From NCBI GenBank assembly GCA_022791755.1, contig JAAVZR010000023.1, positions 1 to 64,000 of the forward strand: a DNA stretch of 64,000 bases, in the 5' to 3' direction. Below, piece by piece: positions 19,118 to 29,278 of the stretch. Position 1 is the stretch's first letter. Each line of letters opens with the position of its first letter. This stretch comes from Lachnospiraceae bacterium (GTDB lineage Bacteria; Bacillota; Clostridia; Lachnospirales; Lachnospiraceae). Both the position numbers and the translations under genes were made by a program. Below the pieces are notes generated by a model. That model worked only from the letters and a program-made list of their open reading frames with translations. It had not been told where the DNA came from and made no database searches.

Positions 19118-19861
19118 TCACGTCATCATAGCTCCATCCACCGACAGCACCTCGCCGGTGACATAACTGGCCATATCGCTGGCCAGGAAGAGGAAGGCAT
19201 TGGCGATATCCTCCGGCTCTCCGATCCGTCCCAGGGGAATCCGGGCAATCATAGGCTGAATCATGGCATCCGGCAGAGCCGCCACCATATCCGTCTTCGT
19301 GATGCCGGGCGCCACCGCGTTGACACGGATATGATCCTTGCCCAGCTCACGGGCCAGGGAACGGGTGAAGCCGTTGACAGCAAATTTCGAGGTGGGATAC
19401 CCGCTGCCGGAGGGCTGGCCGTACAGGCTTACCATGGAGCTGGTATTGATAATGGAACCGCCGCCCTGCTCCTTCATGATGCGGGCCGCCGCCTGGGAGC
19501 AGACATACACGGCATTCACATTGAGAGCCATGATCTTCTCAAAATCGCCGGGCTTATAGTCATAGATGCTGGTGCTGGAGGATACGCCGGCATTATTGGC
19601 CAGAATATCGAGACTGCCAAAAGCCGCCTTCACCTGGTCAAACGCCTCTGCCACCGCCTGGGCATCGGTCAGATCCGGCCACAGTCCCATGACCGGGTAA
19701 TCGGGATTCTCATCCTTCAGAGAACTCAGCGCTTTCTCCACAGTCTCCTGGCGGGATCCCAACAACGCCACCTTCGCGCCGTTATCCAGGAAGGTCTTCA
19801 CAATGGAATACCCGATCCCGCGGGTTCCTCCGGTTACTACTGCCACTTTGCCTTTTAACAT
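19118..19861 (-). CDS. short-chain dehydrogenase/reductase (FabG/BaiA-like)
   Basis: 247 residues, classical SDR: TGGTRGIG cofactor loop at 10-17, NNAG at 89-92, catalytic Ser near 141, Tyr155 and Lys159 (YPTSK). The segment FLDNGAKVALLG with PDLTDAQAV recalls bile-acid 3-alpha-hydroxysteroid dehydrogenases (BaiA) of gut clostridia as much as FabG, but no other bai or fab gene is nearby. AAAGGAG precedes the start. Stands alone; substrate undetermined. Confidence 0.85.
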   Translation of the reverse strand: MLKGKVAVVTGGTRGIGYSIVKTFLDNGAKVALLGSRQETVEKALSSLKDENPDYPVMGLWPDLTDAQAVAEAFDQVKAAFGSLDILANNAGVSSSTSIYDYKPGDFEKIMALNVNAVYVCSQAAARIMKEQGGGSIINTSSMVSLYGQPSGSGYPTSKFAVNGFTRSLARELGKDHIRVNAVAPGITKTDMVAALPDAMIQPMIARIPLGRIGEPEDIANAFLFLASDMASYVTGEVLSVDGAMMT

Positions 19862-19968
19862 AAATATATACTCCTTTCATCATGGTCGCTCATAGGTTCC
19901 TGTCTTTAAATGGTATACCGTAGCCGCCGCTGACGGCCAACCCTTTCACATATCAGATTCTGTGCGCT

Positions 19969-21828
19969 TCACTCCTGTGTCCCGTAGCAAATGCACACCT
20001 CATATGCCTGCATCCATCTGCCTCTCGTCTCATAGTTGGACAGCACGGTCCGATACCCATTCGGCCTCTCTGGACGTTTTTTGGACTCGCTGCTTAAATT
20101 GCACTCGATATAGAAGCCCGCCGCCTCGCCGGCGGAAGGGCGTTCTGCCCCGGGCCGCTCGTCTCCCTGGCGATACCAGGTGAAGAGATCCTTCTCCTTT
20201 TCATTGGTAAAGCTGACCTTACCGTACACCAGCACCGGGTACTTCTTTCGCAGGGCAATCAGCCGCTTATAAAAATAGTAGACCGAGGCGTGATCCTGCT
20301 TCTGAGCCGCCGCCTCTTCCCAGTCCATCATAGCCCGGGCGTGATCTCGGCTGCCGGCCAGAATGATCCGGAATGCCTCCTCCTGTGTCTTCGTCCGGCA
20401 CAGCTCCTGATACAGATTCAGGCTCTCCACGTCAGACAGCTCCGAGATATCCTGAAAATCCACATTTCCTGTGCCCAGTTCCTGTCCCTGGTAAATAAAA
20501 GGGGTTCCCCGCAGAGTCAGCTGCATCGCCGCCAGCAGCTTAGCCAGGCGCACCCGCATGGCCGGATCCGGATTCACCTTCGAGACCATACGCGGATTGT
20601 CATGGTTCTCCCAGAATAAGGACATCCAGCAGCGATTGCCATACCCCCTGGTCCATTCGATCAGATGCTTCTTCAGATAATTCAGATCATAGCGGTAATC
20701 GTCGAACCGGTTCTTCCCCGGGTTCTCCAGATGGTCAAAGGAGAAAATCATATCCAGCTCTCCCCGGTCATCCCCGGTGAGCAGACGGCCCATCTCCAGT
20801 CCCGCCCCCGGCGTCTCTCCCACGGTAAAAGCGTCATAGGGCGCAAAGGCTTCCTTTCGCAGCTGCCGCAGATATTCATGCAGACGGGGACCATAGAAAT
20901 AGTGCTCGATTCCGTAAAATCCCATCAGCCTTCCGATGGTCTCATTGCCCTGCGGCAGGCCGGGCGTCTTGGAAATATAATTGATTACATCCAGGCGGAA
21001 TCCGTCCACTCCCTTTTCCAGCCACCAGCGTATCATCGTGCAGATATCTGCCCGCAATGCCGGATTCTCCCAGTTCAGATCCATCTGTTTGGCGGAAAAC
21101 AGATGAAGCCCCCACTGTCCCAGAGCCTCATAGTAATTCCAGGCCGTTCCGCTGAAAAAAGAAGTCCAGTTATTGGGCGGGACCGTTTTCTGGCCATCCC
21201 GGAAGAAATAGTAGCCATGATACGGCGAATCCGGATCGGCCACGGCCTCCTGAAACCACGGGTGCTCATCAGAGGTGTGATTCACCACCAGGTCCATAAT
21301 CAGCCGCATCCCTCTCTCATGGAGCTCATGGACCAGGGTATCGAAATCCTCCATGGTGCCGAACTGCGCCAGGATCTCATAGTAATCCCGAATATCATAG
21401 CCATTGTCGTCACAGGGCGAATCGTAGACCGGAGACAGCCACACGGCGTCGATCCCCAGCCGCTTCAGATAATCCAGCTGCGACAGGATTCCTCTCAGAT
21501 CCCCCACGCCGTCTCCGTTGCCGTCGGCAAAGCTGCGTGGATAGATCTGATAAAATACGGCTTCCTTCCACCATGCCGGCCGCACAGAGCCGTCCCCGGC
21601 CGCCGGCCGGTCCGTCTCACCGTTTAACAGGGCAAACAGCGTTTCCCAGAAATCCTCATCTGCGAAACGGCCCGACAGCTTCCTGATATTTCCAATCGTC
21701 ATGTTTTTCACTAAAGGATTCCCGAGCACGGAGGAGTCCATTCCGCACTGCAAAAGAATTCTGTGAATGATGTCATGTCCCACCGGATGGTCGTATATGT
21801 CCTTTACCCTGCTCTTTTCTGTGATCAT
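19969..21828 (-). CDS. GH13 alpha-glucosidase, probably alpha-1,6-specific
   Basis: 619 residues. A 75-residue helical leader (DHPVGHDIIHRILLQCG, NPLVKNMTIGNIRKLSGR) precedes a complete GH13 barrel: VFYQIYPRSFADGNGDG, DLVVNHTSDEHPW, GFRLDVINYISK with nucleophile Asp280, VGETPG with the acid/base Glu, and ENHDNPR. The residue after the nucleophile is Val, which in this family goes with cleavage of alpha-1,6 bonds (oligo-1,6-glucosidase) rather than maltose. Cytoplasmic. Co-directional with the transglutaminase lipoprotein gene that ends 15 bases upstream. A similar leader occurs on other carbohydrate enzymes and sugar transporters (from memory). Confidence 0.88.
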   Translation of the reverse strand: MITEKSRVKDIYDHPVGHDIIHRILLQCGMDSSVLGNPLVKNMTIGNIRKLSGRFADEDFWETLFALLNGETDRPAAGDGSVRPAWWKEAVFYQIYPRSFADGNGDGVGDLRGILSQLDYLKRLGIDAVWLSPVYDSPCDDNGYDIRDYYEILAQFGTMEDFDTLVHELHERGMRLIMDLVVNHTSDEHPWFQEAVADPDSPYHGYYFFRDGQKTVPPNNWTSFFSGTAWNYYEALGQWGLHLFSAKQMDLNWENPALRADICTMIRWWLEKGVDGFRLDVINYISKTPGLPQGNETIGRLMGFYGIEHYFYGPRLHEYLRQLRKEAFAPYDAFTVGETPGAGLEMGRLLTGDDRGELDMIFSFDHLENPGKNRFDDYRYDLNYLKKHLIEWTRGYGNRCWMSLFWENHDNPRMVSKVNPDPAMRVRLAKLLAAMQLTLRGTPFIYQGQELGTGNVDFQDISELSDVESLNLYQELCRTKTQEEAFRIILAGSRDHARAMMDWEEAAAQKQDHASVYYFYKRLIALRKKYPVLVYGKVSFTNEKEKDLFTWYRQGDERPGAERPSAGEAAGFYIECNLSSESKKRPERPNGYRTVLSNYETRGRWMQAYEVCICYGTQE

Positions 21829-21843
21829 ATGGATCCCTCCTCT

Positions 21844-23316
21844 TTATCTCAGGCTGCTCTCCTGTGTCACCAGATAATATCCGCCGGACAGCTCCTCGGC
21901 CACCAGTCCCAGAGAAAAGCGAAAGCTCTTTAAGCGCAGAGCCTTCACCACCTCTTTCAGGTAACCGGCCTCATAACCATTCGCATCCACTGCTTCCAGA
22001 ATCTCTGTCATCGCGTCTTCGCCATACACCATCAGCGATATGGTACACTCTCCCACGCCGCTGTCCGTCAACAGCTCCCGGCAGCGGTCATAATAGCCCT
22101 CCAGGCTGTCGACCACATCTTCCCCGGTCAGCCCCAGGCCCTCCAGCACTCCCAGCTCCGCCGGAATCCCGTAGATATTCTCAAAAGAATATTCGCCGCC
22201 CGTACAGGAAGGCAGCCCCCGGGACCGTTCGGACCGGGTGTGGTCTGTCAGAAACTCCTGATCCGACCTGTTGTAATAGCCATAATAGATCAGGTCATAT
22301 TCTTCTAAGAGCGTATCGTTCCAGGTGGGATCCACATTATAGTAGGAGCCGTCCAGACAGATGATATTCCAGGCATGATCCTCCACCGGCCGGTTCTTTC
22401 TCTCCGCCATGCTATCCTCCGTCTCCGGACCGTCTTGTGCTTCATCCCTGCCGGCCTTTGCCGCTTCGATCTCCTCGGCCGGCTCCGGCGTCCCCAGGCT
22501 GACAGCCGTCCCCACACAGTAATAGCAGGGAACCCCCAGTTCCATCATCAGATACTGAAAGGCTCTGGCATAACCGGCGCACACGGAGGCTCCCGTTACC
22601 AGTGCGCTGTAGGCATTCTGATTGTAGGGCGCTCCCTCCTCATAGATTACCCGGGACAGAAGCGTGTCATGTACATAGCGCTCCTTTTCCTGTACCGTCT
22701 GTAGCCTGCCGGCCTCTGAAAGCACCGACGCCGACGCCTCTTCAAACTGACGCCGGCTCTCCTCCAGCCGGTCTGCCAGCTCGTTAAAATGCAGAATAAT
22801 CCCGGTCACCTGCCCGGAACGATGCCGGTACTCATAGTCTGCCTCCATCCAGAAGAGACCGGGCTGATCATTGTATACGGCGCTGATCACCCTGTCCACG
22901 TTGGATGAGCGCACATTTTCGCAGGGAACAAAATCCCGTATATCATTCCGAATGCAATAGCTGGTCTGCCGATATACTGCCTGCTCATTTTCACTGAGCA
23001 TCCCATAATAGGGATAAAATGCCGTATCAAACTCCAGATTCTCCCAGGGAGCCTCCTGTATCTCCCCGCTTCCTTCGGATTCCCCGGGTATCCCGATTCC
23101 CGCTCCGTCTCCCGGGCTTATCTTGTCCCAGGCCTCCCCTCCGGCCGCACCGCTTAGGCCGGCAGCCTCCTCATCCTGTGGGGTTCCTGTGAGGCCGCAG
23201 CCTCCCGCACTCAGGCACAGGCAGGCTGCCAGCGCCAGCATCGCCGCCCTTCTCCACGGTTTTTTGATGCGGCGGTCTCTTTTTGCCCGTATATTTATTC
23301 TATATCCTTTTTTCAT
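21844..23316 (-). CDS. lipoprotein with transglutaminase-like domain
   Basis: 490 residues from the ATG at 23316, which has AGAGAGG upstream; a further upstream ATG has none. A very basic N-terminus and hydrophobic core end in the lipobox LSAGGC (Cys40). After a low-complexity Glu/Gly linker comes a transglutaminase/protease-like core with the Cys-His-Asp triad in GASVCAGYARAF, DHAWNIICL and YYNVDPTWND. Such surface proteins in Firmicutes are thought to act on peptides or cell wall, though many are unproven. The C-terminal 120 residues form a separate domain of unknown role. Confidence 0.82.
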   Translation of the reverse strand: MKKGYRINIRAKRDRRIKKPWRRAAMLALAACLCLSAGGCGLTGTPQDEEAAGLSGAAGGEAWDKISPGDGAGIGIPGESEGSGEIQEAPWENLEFDTAFYPYYGMLSENEQAVYRQTSYCIRNDIRDFVPCENVRSSNVDRVISAVYNDQPGLFWMEADYEYRHRSGQVTGIILHFNELADRLEESRRQFEEASASVLSEAGRLQTVQEKERYVHDTLLSRVIYEEGAPYNQNAYSALVTGASVCAGYARAFQYLMMELGVPCYYCVGTAVSLGTPEPAEEIEAAKAGRDEAQDGPETEDSMAERKNRPVEDHAWNIICLDGSYYNVDPTWNDTLLEEYDLIYYGYYNRSDQEFLTDHTRSERSRGLPSCTGGEYSFENIYGIPAELGVLEGLGLTGEDVVDSLEGYYDRCRELLTDSGVGECTISLMVYGEDAMTEILEAVDANGYEAGYLKEVVKALRLKSFRFSLGLVAEELSGGYYLVTQESSLR

Positions 23317-23574
23317 CTGAAATGGCCTCTCTGTCCTGCCATGAATCATTCATCGTCACACTACTATTATATATAGTTTTCTTTCATAACACAAGAGAGG
23401 AATCTGCGGAAGACCTGTTATGGAAACTTACAAGAGATGAAATATTCTTAAAACCTTCTTTCAATTTCCTTAATCTGGTAGAAAAATTCCATGCCAGGCA
23501 TATAATAGTATTGGGGGATAGAAAGGACTCTGACCCAAACATCGCCCAATATAGGCTGCAAAGGAAACCGCCCC

Positions 23575-24561
23575 ATGATGAAGATCACCAGAAGAACCTT
23601 TTTGAAAACCGGACTGGCCGGCGCCGTCACCCTGGCCGCCGCCAGCCTGATTCCCGGCTTTAATCATATTTTTACCTGGGCAGAAGATATTGATACCAGA
23701 AATATACGCTGCCTGCGAGAGGCAGGTTTCACAGTGGACCGCCAGACAGTGACGGTTCCCGGACTGCGCAAATCCTATCGCTTTGCATTTCTGAGCGACC
23801 TCCACATCCTGATCCCCAATGAAGAGGTCAGCGATGAAGCCATGGAAACGGTAAAAGAACGATATGAGAAAGGATTTATCGACCCGGACGGCACTCCGTC
23901 CTGTCTGCTTTGGGACAAGCTGACAGACGCGATAAATGAACTGGAAATCGACGCCCTGCTGCTGGGCGCGGATATGATCGATTATTTTTCCCAGGCGAAT
24001 TTCGACTGCCTGAGGAAAGGCTGCCAAAAGCTTCGGGCGCCCTTTATGTACATCCGGGCCGATCACGATTACTCGGACAGCTACAGCCGCCGCTACTCGC
24101 AGGAAGCTGTGGATGAGGCAGAACAGGCCTTAGACGGAGACCGTGAAATTGCCTGTCTCGATTATGGAGAGTTTCTTCTGGCAGGGATCAGCAAAAGTAC
24201 CGGCCCCATCTCGGCAGAGGGCTTAAAGGAGCTCGAGAGGCTGTTTGGTTTGGGACTGCCGGTGGTACTCATCACCCATGTCCCCTTCGATTCTCTCATT
24301 GATGACAGCCTGAACAAAGCCTCCAGGGAAGTCTGGCAGGACCGTGCCCTCTTATGGGGATATCAGAATACGCTCTACAGTCCCACCGAAGAGGCAAAGC
24401 ACATGCTGGATATGCTCTACGCCCCCGACAGTCCCGTGGCTGCCGTGTTCGGCGGACACCTTCACTTCCGCGCAGATGTCCGCCTGACAGAGACGATTCC
24501 CCAGCATGTTTTCGATGCTGCTTTCCGGGGCAATGTGGGGTATATTATCGTATCCTCCTGA
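23575..24561 (+). CDS. metallophosphoesterase with Tat-like signal
   Basis: 328 residues. The N-terminus ITRRTFLKTGLAGAVTLAAA is a twin-arginine export signal, unusual in a clostridial genome. The calcineurin-like core has FLSDLHIL (metal-binding Asp and His), GADMID, VVLITHVPF and the closing GGHLHFRADV. The usual GNHD box is RADHD here, so its Asn is replaced while the His is kept; activity may still be possible but is not assured. Alone on the plus strand and convergent with the CoA-disulfide reductase gene. Possible substrates are phosphodiesters or cell-envelope phosphates. Confidence 0.82.
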   Translation: MMKITRRTFLKTGLAGAVTLAAASLIPGFNHIFTWAEDIDTRNIRCLREAGFTVDRQTVTVPGLRKSYRFAFLSDLHILIPNEEVSDEAMETVKERYEKGFIDPDGTPSCLLWDKLTDAINELEIDALLLGADMIDYFSQANFDCLRKGCQKLRAPFMYIRADHDYSDSYSRRYSQEAVDEAEQALDGDREIACLDYGEFLLAGISKSTGPISAEGLKELERLFGLGLPVVLITHVPFDSLIDDSLNKASREVWQDRALLWGYQNTLYSPTEEAKHMLDMLYAPDSPVAAVFGGHLHFRADVRLTETIPQHVFDAAFRGNVGYIIVSS

Positions 24562-24634
24562 CAGCAGATCCCATTTGGCAGGCACAAAGAAGAAGCCTCT
24601 GCGCCGGATGGCCTGCTTCCTCACCCGGATACAA

Positions 24635-26332
24635 TCAGGACAGCGACGCCGCGCTGCAAAACATGGCGTTTTCATCGAACCGGTCGTCCCGGATGCTTTC
24701 ATACAGCCGGTATCCCCCGGCAAAGTTATGGCAGACATATCCGGCCTGTGTCAGAATCCGGCAGGCGATATAACTGCGCAGCCCTGACTGACACATTACA
24801 TAGACCGGTTTTTCTCTCTCCAGCTCTTTCATACGCTCCCGCAGCCGGTCCAGAGGGATATGAGTTTCAAATCCTTCCGCATGACCGCCTTCATATTCCC
24901 CGCCGCTTCGCACATCCAGCAAAATAACGCTGCCGTCCCGGGGCAGCTCTTCCAGATCTTCATAGAAAAACTGCCGGACCTGCCCTGTCAGTACGTTTTC
25001 CGCCACGAACCCGGCCATATTCACCGGGTCCTTCGCCGAGGAATATGGCGGCGCATAGGCCAGATCCAGATCCTTCAGACCGGTCACCTTCATACCGGCC
25101 TGCATGGCTGTGGCGATCACATCCAGGCGCTTATCCACCCCGTCGAAGCCGACGATCTGCGCTCCCAGGATCCTCTCTGTCTGCTGTTCAAACAAAAGCT
25201 TCAGCGTCATGGTTTTTCCGCCCGGATAGTAGGAGGCGTGGGACGCCGGAGAAAGGATCACCTTCTCATAAGACAGGCCCTGCGCCCTGGCGCTCTTCTC
25301 ATTCAGCCCCGTAAAGGCCGCTGTCATGTCAAAGACTTTCAGGATGGACGAGCCCGGAGAGCCCTGATAGGCCACATCCAGTCCCGCCATATGATCGGCA
25401 GCGATCCGCCCCTGCTTATTCGCCGGACCGGCCAGGGCAATGACAGCCTTTTCTTTGGTCACAGAATGGGTGACGGACACGGCATCTCCCACAGCATAGA
25501 TATCCGGGTCTGAGGTCTGCATATGATCGTTGACCACAATGCTTCCTCTCACCCCCAGGGTAAGGCCGGCTTCCTTTGCCAGCCCGGATTCCGGCAGGAC
25601 TCCGATGGCGAGAATCGCCATATCCGCCAGCAATGGGCTTTCCCCTTCCAGCCCCACAATGATACCGTCCTCACTCTCCTCAAAGCCCGTAACCGTCTTT
25701 TTCAGCAGCAGCTCCACGCCGTTTTTCCTCATATGAGCATGGAGAAAGCTGGCCATATCTGCGTCAAGGGGCGCCAGAATATGATCGCTGCGCTGGATCA
25801 GGCTCACAATAAGCCCCAGCTTCTGCAGGTTTTCCGCCACCTCCACACCGATAAAGCCTCCGCCGATCACGACCGCAGAGCGGACCTGCTCCTTTATGAC
25901 TGTCTCACGGATCCCAAAGGTATCCTCCACCGTGCGAAGGGTGCGGATACGCCTGCTCTCCACTCCCGGCAGCTCAGGCTTCACCGGCACAGCTCCGGGA
26001 GACATAAGAAGCTTATCGTAGCTTTCTTCCCAGACCTCATCCGTGGCCAGATTCCGAACCGTAACCGTCTTTCGCCCACGGTTGATCCCGGTCACCTCAT
26101 GACGCACTCTCACGTCAATATGAAAGCGGTTCCAAAAGCTCTCCGGAGTCTGAAGCGTCAGCGCCCTCCTGTCCTGAATCGTACCGCCGATATAGTACGG
26201 CAGACCGCAGTTGGCATAGGATACATAACCGGACCGCTCGAAGATAAGGATCTCTGCCGTCTCATCCAGCCGCCGAAGTCTCGCAGCCGCCGAAGCGCCC
26301 CCTGCCACACCGCCGATTATCACTGCTTTCAT
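24635..26332 (-). CDS. FAD-dependent CoA-disulfide reductase fused to rhodanese
   Basis: 565 residues: an FAD/NAD(P)H oxidoreductase of the CoADR family (GGVAGGASAAARLRRLD, redox Cys42 in SYANCGLPYY, AVVIGGGFIGVEVAE, IYAVGDAV) followed by a rhodanese domain ending in MCQSGLRSYIA with active Cys near 514. The fusion matches known CoADR-rhodanese enzymes that reduce CoA-disulfide, persulfides or polysulfides for redox control. The start has GGGAGG upstream, and the GNAT gene stops six bases before, so the two are probably co-transcribed. Confidence 0.92.
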   Translation of the reverse strand: MKAVIIGGVAGGASAAARLRRLDETAEILIFERSGYVSYANCGLPYYIGGTIQDRRALTLQTPESFWNRFHIDVRVRHEVTGINRGRKTVTVRNLATDEVWEESYDKLLMSPGAVPVKPELPGVESRRIRTLRTVEDTFGIRETVIKEQVRSAVVIGGGFIGVEVAENLQKLGLIVSLIQRSDHILAPLDADMASFLHAHMRKNGVELLLKKTVTGFEESEDGIIVGLEGESPLLADMAILAIGVLPESGLAKEAGLTLGVRGSIVVNDHMQTSDPDIYAVGDAVSVTHSVTKEKAVIALAGPANKQGRIAADHMAGLDVAYQGSPGSSILKVFDMTAAFTGLNEKSARAQGLSYEKVILSPASHASYYPGGKTMTLKLLFEQQTERILGAQIVGFDGVDKRLDVIATAMQAGMKVTGLKDLDLAYAPPYSSAKDPVNMAGFVAENVLTGQVRQFFYEDLEELPRDGSVILLDVRSGGEYEGGHAEGFETHIPLDRLRERMKELEREKPVYVMCQSGLRSYIACRILTQAGYVCHNFAGGYRLYESIRDDRFDENAMFCSAASLS

Positions 26333-26338
26333 GTATTT

Positions 26339-26815
26339 TTACCTCCCGATTACATTTTCTGCATCGTCGATTCCCGACAATGATTTTGAAAATTTAAAAT
26401 GATGACTATGCATTCCTTCCCTCTCGTAAAACCGATGAGCCTCCTCCCGAAGCCGGTTCGTGGCCAATTCGATCTGCGCACAGGAAAAGTCCTGCGCCAG
26501 CCGGCAGGCACGGGAAAACATTTCTTTTCCTATCCCCATCCTCCGAAAACCGGAATCAACCACAAACTCCATAATCTCCGCGATCCGTTTTGCATCGTGC
26601 AGCTGGCCCTCGAACCGCAGGTTTAAAACGCCGGCCACTTGATTCTCATACTCGCAGACCAGACAATAATAGTTTCTGTTTTCTGTCTGATCCCCGTATA
26701 TACGAGAAAAATCGCGGTATGACAGACATTTGCATTCCAGTTCACAAATCAGACGATAGACGTCTTTGCAATCATCCTGCCCCGCTTTTCTAAAAGTAAG
26801 CTTTTCTGGTTCCAT
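26339..26815 (-). CDS. GNAT N-acetyltransferase
   Basis: 158 residues, AAAGGA before the ATG. GNAT motif A is visible as IMEFVVDSGFRRMGIGKEMFSRA, with a following FYEREGM (motif B). Single-domain cytoplasmic enzyme using acetyl-CoA; the acceptor (amine or protein) is unknown. It is the first of a two-gene unit with the CoA-disulfide reductase, an intriguing but unproven CoA link. Confidence 0.85.
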   Translation of the reverse strand: MEPEKLTFRKAGQDDCKDVYRLICELECKCLSYRDFSRIYGDQTENRNYYCLVCEYENQVAGVLNLRFEGQLHDAKRIAEIMEFVVDSGFRRMGIGKEMFSRACRLAQDFSCAQIELATNRLREEAHRFYEREGMHSHHFKFSKSLSGIDDAENVIGR

Positions 26816-26879
26816 TCCGATATTCCTTTCTTCTTCCCTTACAGCCGTTTGGAGCCTCTTGTGTCTGTTCCCGTATCCC

Positions 26880-29153
26880 CTACTCCATCGTCTCCTGTAA
26901 AAGCAGCCCTACCCGGTTTTGAATCTTCTCTGCCGTTCTCTCCAGATCCGCCTGCCCGGCAAAATAGGCTTCCGCTTCTTCATTGATGATATTCTGGATC
27001 ACAGGATGCATCTCATAACGGACTTCCACCCTTTCCACCAGACCGGCCACCGCATCCGCTTCTTCCCGGGTAGCCGCATTGGCAAAGATGCTCACGCCGC
27101 CGTCGTTATAATAACCCTTGTGAAACGGTTCCTCGCCATCCGGGACGGTCTCCTCCTTCATGGCTTCCTCCAGCACCCGGTCAAACTGCTCCTGCATCAT
27201 GGGAAAGCCCTGCCCGTCATAACCGTGCAGCAGGTAATACTTCACAAACTCCCAGGCGCCGGCCGGATCCTCCTTCTTTGCATTGATCCCCACCGCGCTG
27301 CCCAGAAAACCGGCCGCCGTTCCCGTGCCCTCTGTCACCGGATAGCCGATAAACCCTATGTCTCCCCCGTATAATTCCTTCTGTATCTGATAATCCTCCA
27401 CACCGGAAATCAGTCCCACCGACAGCACCACCTCCCGCTTACGGATTCGCTCCGACAGCGGCCCGCCTGCGCCGATGCCTGTGTACTCCTTTGCAAAAGA
27501 AAGGATCTGTTTAAAATACTCTCCCGTAAAATCACAGGTCCCCGCCTCCCAGTCCACGAATTCATCCATAAACAAAGCGCAGAGCCTGGTTAACACCGGC
27601 TCATCCCCGGAAAAGCCCGCTATGGCATTTACATCCTTCCCGCAGCTCTCCAGGATCCGGGACAGCTCCAGAAAGCTGACGCCGCTCTGTCCGCCGGTCA
27701 CATCGCCGTACCCCCACATGGAATGGAGCAAAAATCCAGGGGCCACACTGTATAAGCGGCCTTCGTCCTCACAGGCTCCGGCCACCGGCCGTACCAGCAT
27801 ATCCTCCGTGCACTCGGTATCATTCCTCATGAAATCATACAGATCCGCCAGCAGCCCCTTTTCGGAAAGCATTCGGTAGTCGATCCCCGACACTGACAGC
27901 ACATCGGGGGCGTTTCCCGTGATGATATCCAGTTTTAAGCGCTCGGCCCCATCCTCATAATCTCCTTCTTCCCCCATATATTCCACGATTTCAACGCGGT
28001 ACTCCCTGCTGTAGCGGTTAAACTCCGCCACGGTTTGATTCAGATTCTGATCCGTCATGACCGTTCCCAGCGTCAAGGTCTTTTTTTGCTCTGCTCCCAG
28101 GGCCAGGCAGATGAACTCCGAATCTCCGTCTTCCCCATGATTATCAATGATCTCTATCCTGTCGCCCTGCTTCGCCAGATACAGAATATCCGAAGAAAAG
28201 ATTCCATAGGTTGTAAGGCTCAATATTTTCTCCGCCTTCTGCGTATCAAAACAGAACTCAAAAAGCTCATTGTCCTGACAGTACAAAAAACCGTTGTCTG
28301 TGGAGGTCAAGTGTTCCAGGCTGTCTGCCCGATCCGCTTCAAAGGAATCCGCCGCCTTATTAAGCCGTACCTCTTCCATCAGCGTTTCCCCGGCCACATC
28401 TATCTCCTGTATGTAAACTCCTTCCCGATCCTTTACGATAAAGAACGGTGTGCCATCCGTACCAATCTGAAAATTCAGTACCTGCACCCCTCCCACATCG
28501 TCAATCTGCCGATAGAAAAGGGAGTTTAACTGCTCATCCTTCACATAAACACGGTCCACAAAGTGCCAGACCTCTGCCTCAGAGCCGCCCTCGGTCTTCA
28601 TCATTTCAGGGACCATCATCTCGCACCAGACATAAAGATACCCCCTCTGATCCACGGCGATTCCCTTCAGAGACAGATCGTCCGCTTCTTCGCTGTCCTC
28701 CAGCTCCATCCCGACATCGTCCATAAGAGCGCCGTCCGGAGTCATCTTCCACAGCCTGGTGCCTTTCTCTGCGTCCTCTAAAAGATACACATTGCCCCCG
28801 GAATCCGCCGCAGCTCCCGAGAGTCCGGAGACCTCTGGCAGCCTGTCCGTTTTGGCCGCAGAGATCTCCTCTTTCTTCAGCCGGTCGATCCGTACTCCAC
28901 CGTCCTCAAACAGGCAGCCGTATATCATATCCTCCGCTGTGAGAGCCAGATCATACCTCTCTTCAAGCAGCCCGTAGCTCGCCTGCCACGAAAGCGCACC
29001 CTCTCCCGCACTCCCGCTCTGGCTTTCCACTGCCTTCGCCGTCTCCACTGTCTTCTGCCCCGCATGGGTTTCCTGTTTTTCCGTTTTCCCGCATCCGGCT
29101 ATGATACAGGCCAGTATGCCCGCCACGGCAATTCCTCTGCGACTGATCTTCAT
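26880..29153 (-). CDS. large extracellular solute-binding lipoprotein
   Basis: 757 residues. A short basic N-terminus, hydrophobic stretch and lipobox IIAGC (Cys near 21) give a surface lipoprotein. The first half (about 50-340) is beta-propeller-like with repeated stretches such as GLSGAAADSGGNVYLL and YLYVWCE. The second half is a sugar-type extracellular solute-binding domain (RLKLDIITGNAPDVLSVSG, KKEDPAGAWEFVKYYL). No permease gene is adjacent, so it may serve a distant ABC importer or act as a sensor partner. This two-domain build is common in Lachnospiraceae. Confidence 0.82.
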   Translation of the reverse strand: MKISRRGIAVAGILACIIAGCGKTEKQETHAGQKTVETAKAVESQSGSAGEGALSWQASYGLLEERYDLALTAEDMIYGCLFEDGGVRIDRLKKEEISAAKTDRLPEVSGLSGAAADSGGNVYLLEDAEKGTRLWKMTPDGALMDDVGMELEDSEEADDLSLKGIAVDQRGYLYVWCEMMVPEMMKTEGGSEAEVWHFVDRVYVKDEQLNSLFYRQIDDVGGVQVLNFQIGTDGTPFFIVKDREGVYIQEIDVAGETLMEEVRLNKAADSFEADRADSLEHLTSTDNGFLYCQDNELFEFCFDTQKAEKILSLTTYGIFSSDILYLAKQGDRIEIIDNHGEDGDSEFICLALGAEQKKTLTLGTVMTDQNLNQTVAEFNRYSREYRVEIVEYMGEEGDYEDGAERLKLDIITGNAPDVLSVSGIDYRMLSEKGLLADLYDFMRNDTECTEDMLVRPVAGACEDEGRLYSVAPGFLLHSMWGYGDVTGGQSGVSFLELSRILESCGKDVNAIAGFSGDEPVLTRLCALFMDEFVDWEAGTCDFTGEYFKQILSFAKEYTGIGAGGPLSERIRKREVVLSVGLISGVEDYQIQKELYGGDIGFIGYPVTEGTGTAAGFLGSAVGINAKKEDPAGAWEFVKYYLLHGYDGQGFPMMQEQFDRVLEEAMKEETVPDGEEPFHKGYYNDGGVSIFANAATREEADAVAGLVERVEVRYEMHPVIQNIINEEAEAYFAGQADLERTAEKIQNRVGLLLQETME

Positions 29154-29278
29154 TGTTTTTCCCTCCTTTTTAAAAATCGTAGCAGAAAAACATTTCCGAT
29201 TTGTTTCGCACCGGTTTCCCGTTTGTTGCAGATATCAGGCATTTACCGGCAGCTCATGGCAGGCATCGCGCAACCGTC

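Noticed and set aside
20665..21627. 320-codon frame opposite the GH13 gene
   Set aside because: Shadow of the glucosidase codons; the sense frame holds all catalytic motifs.
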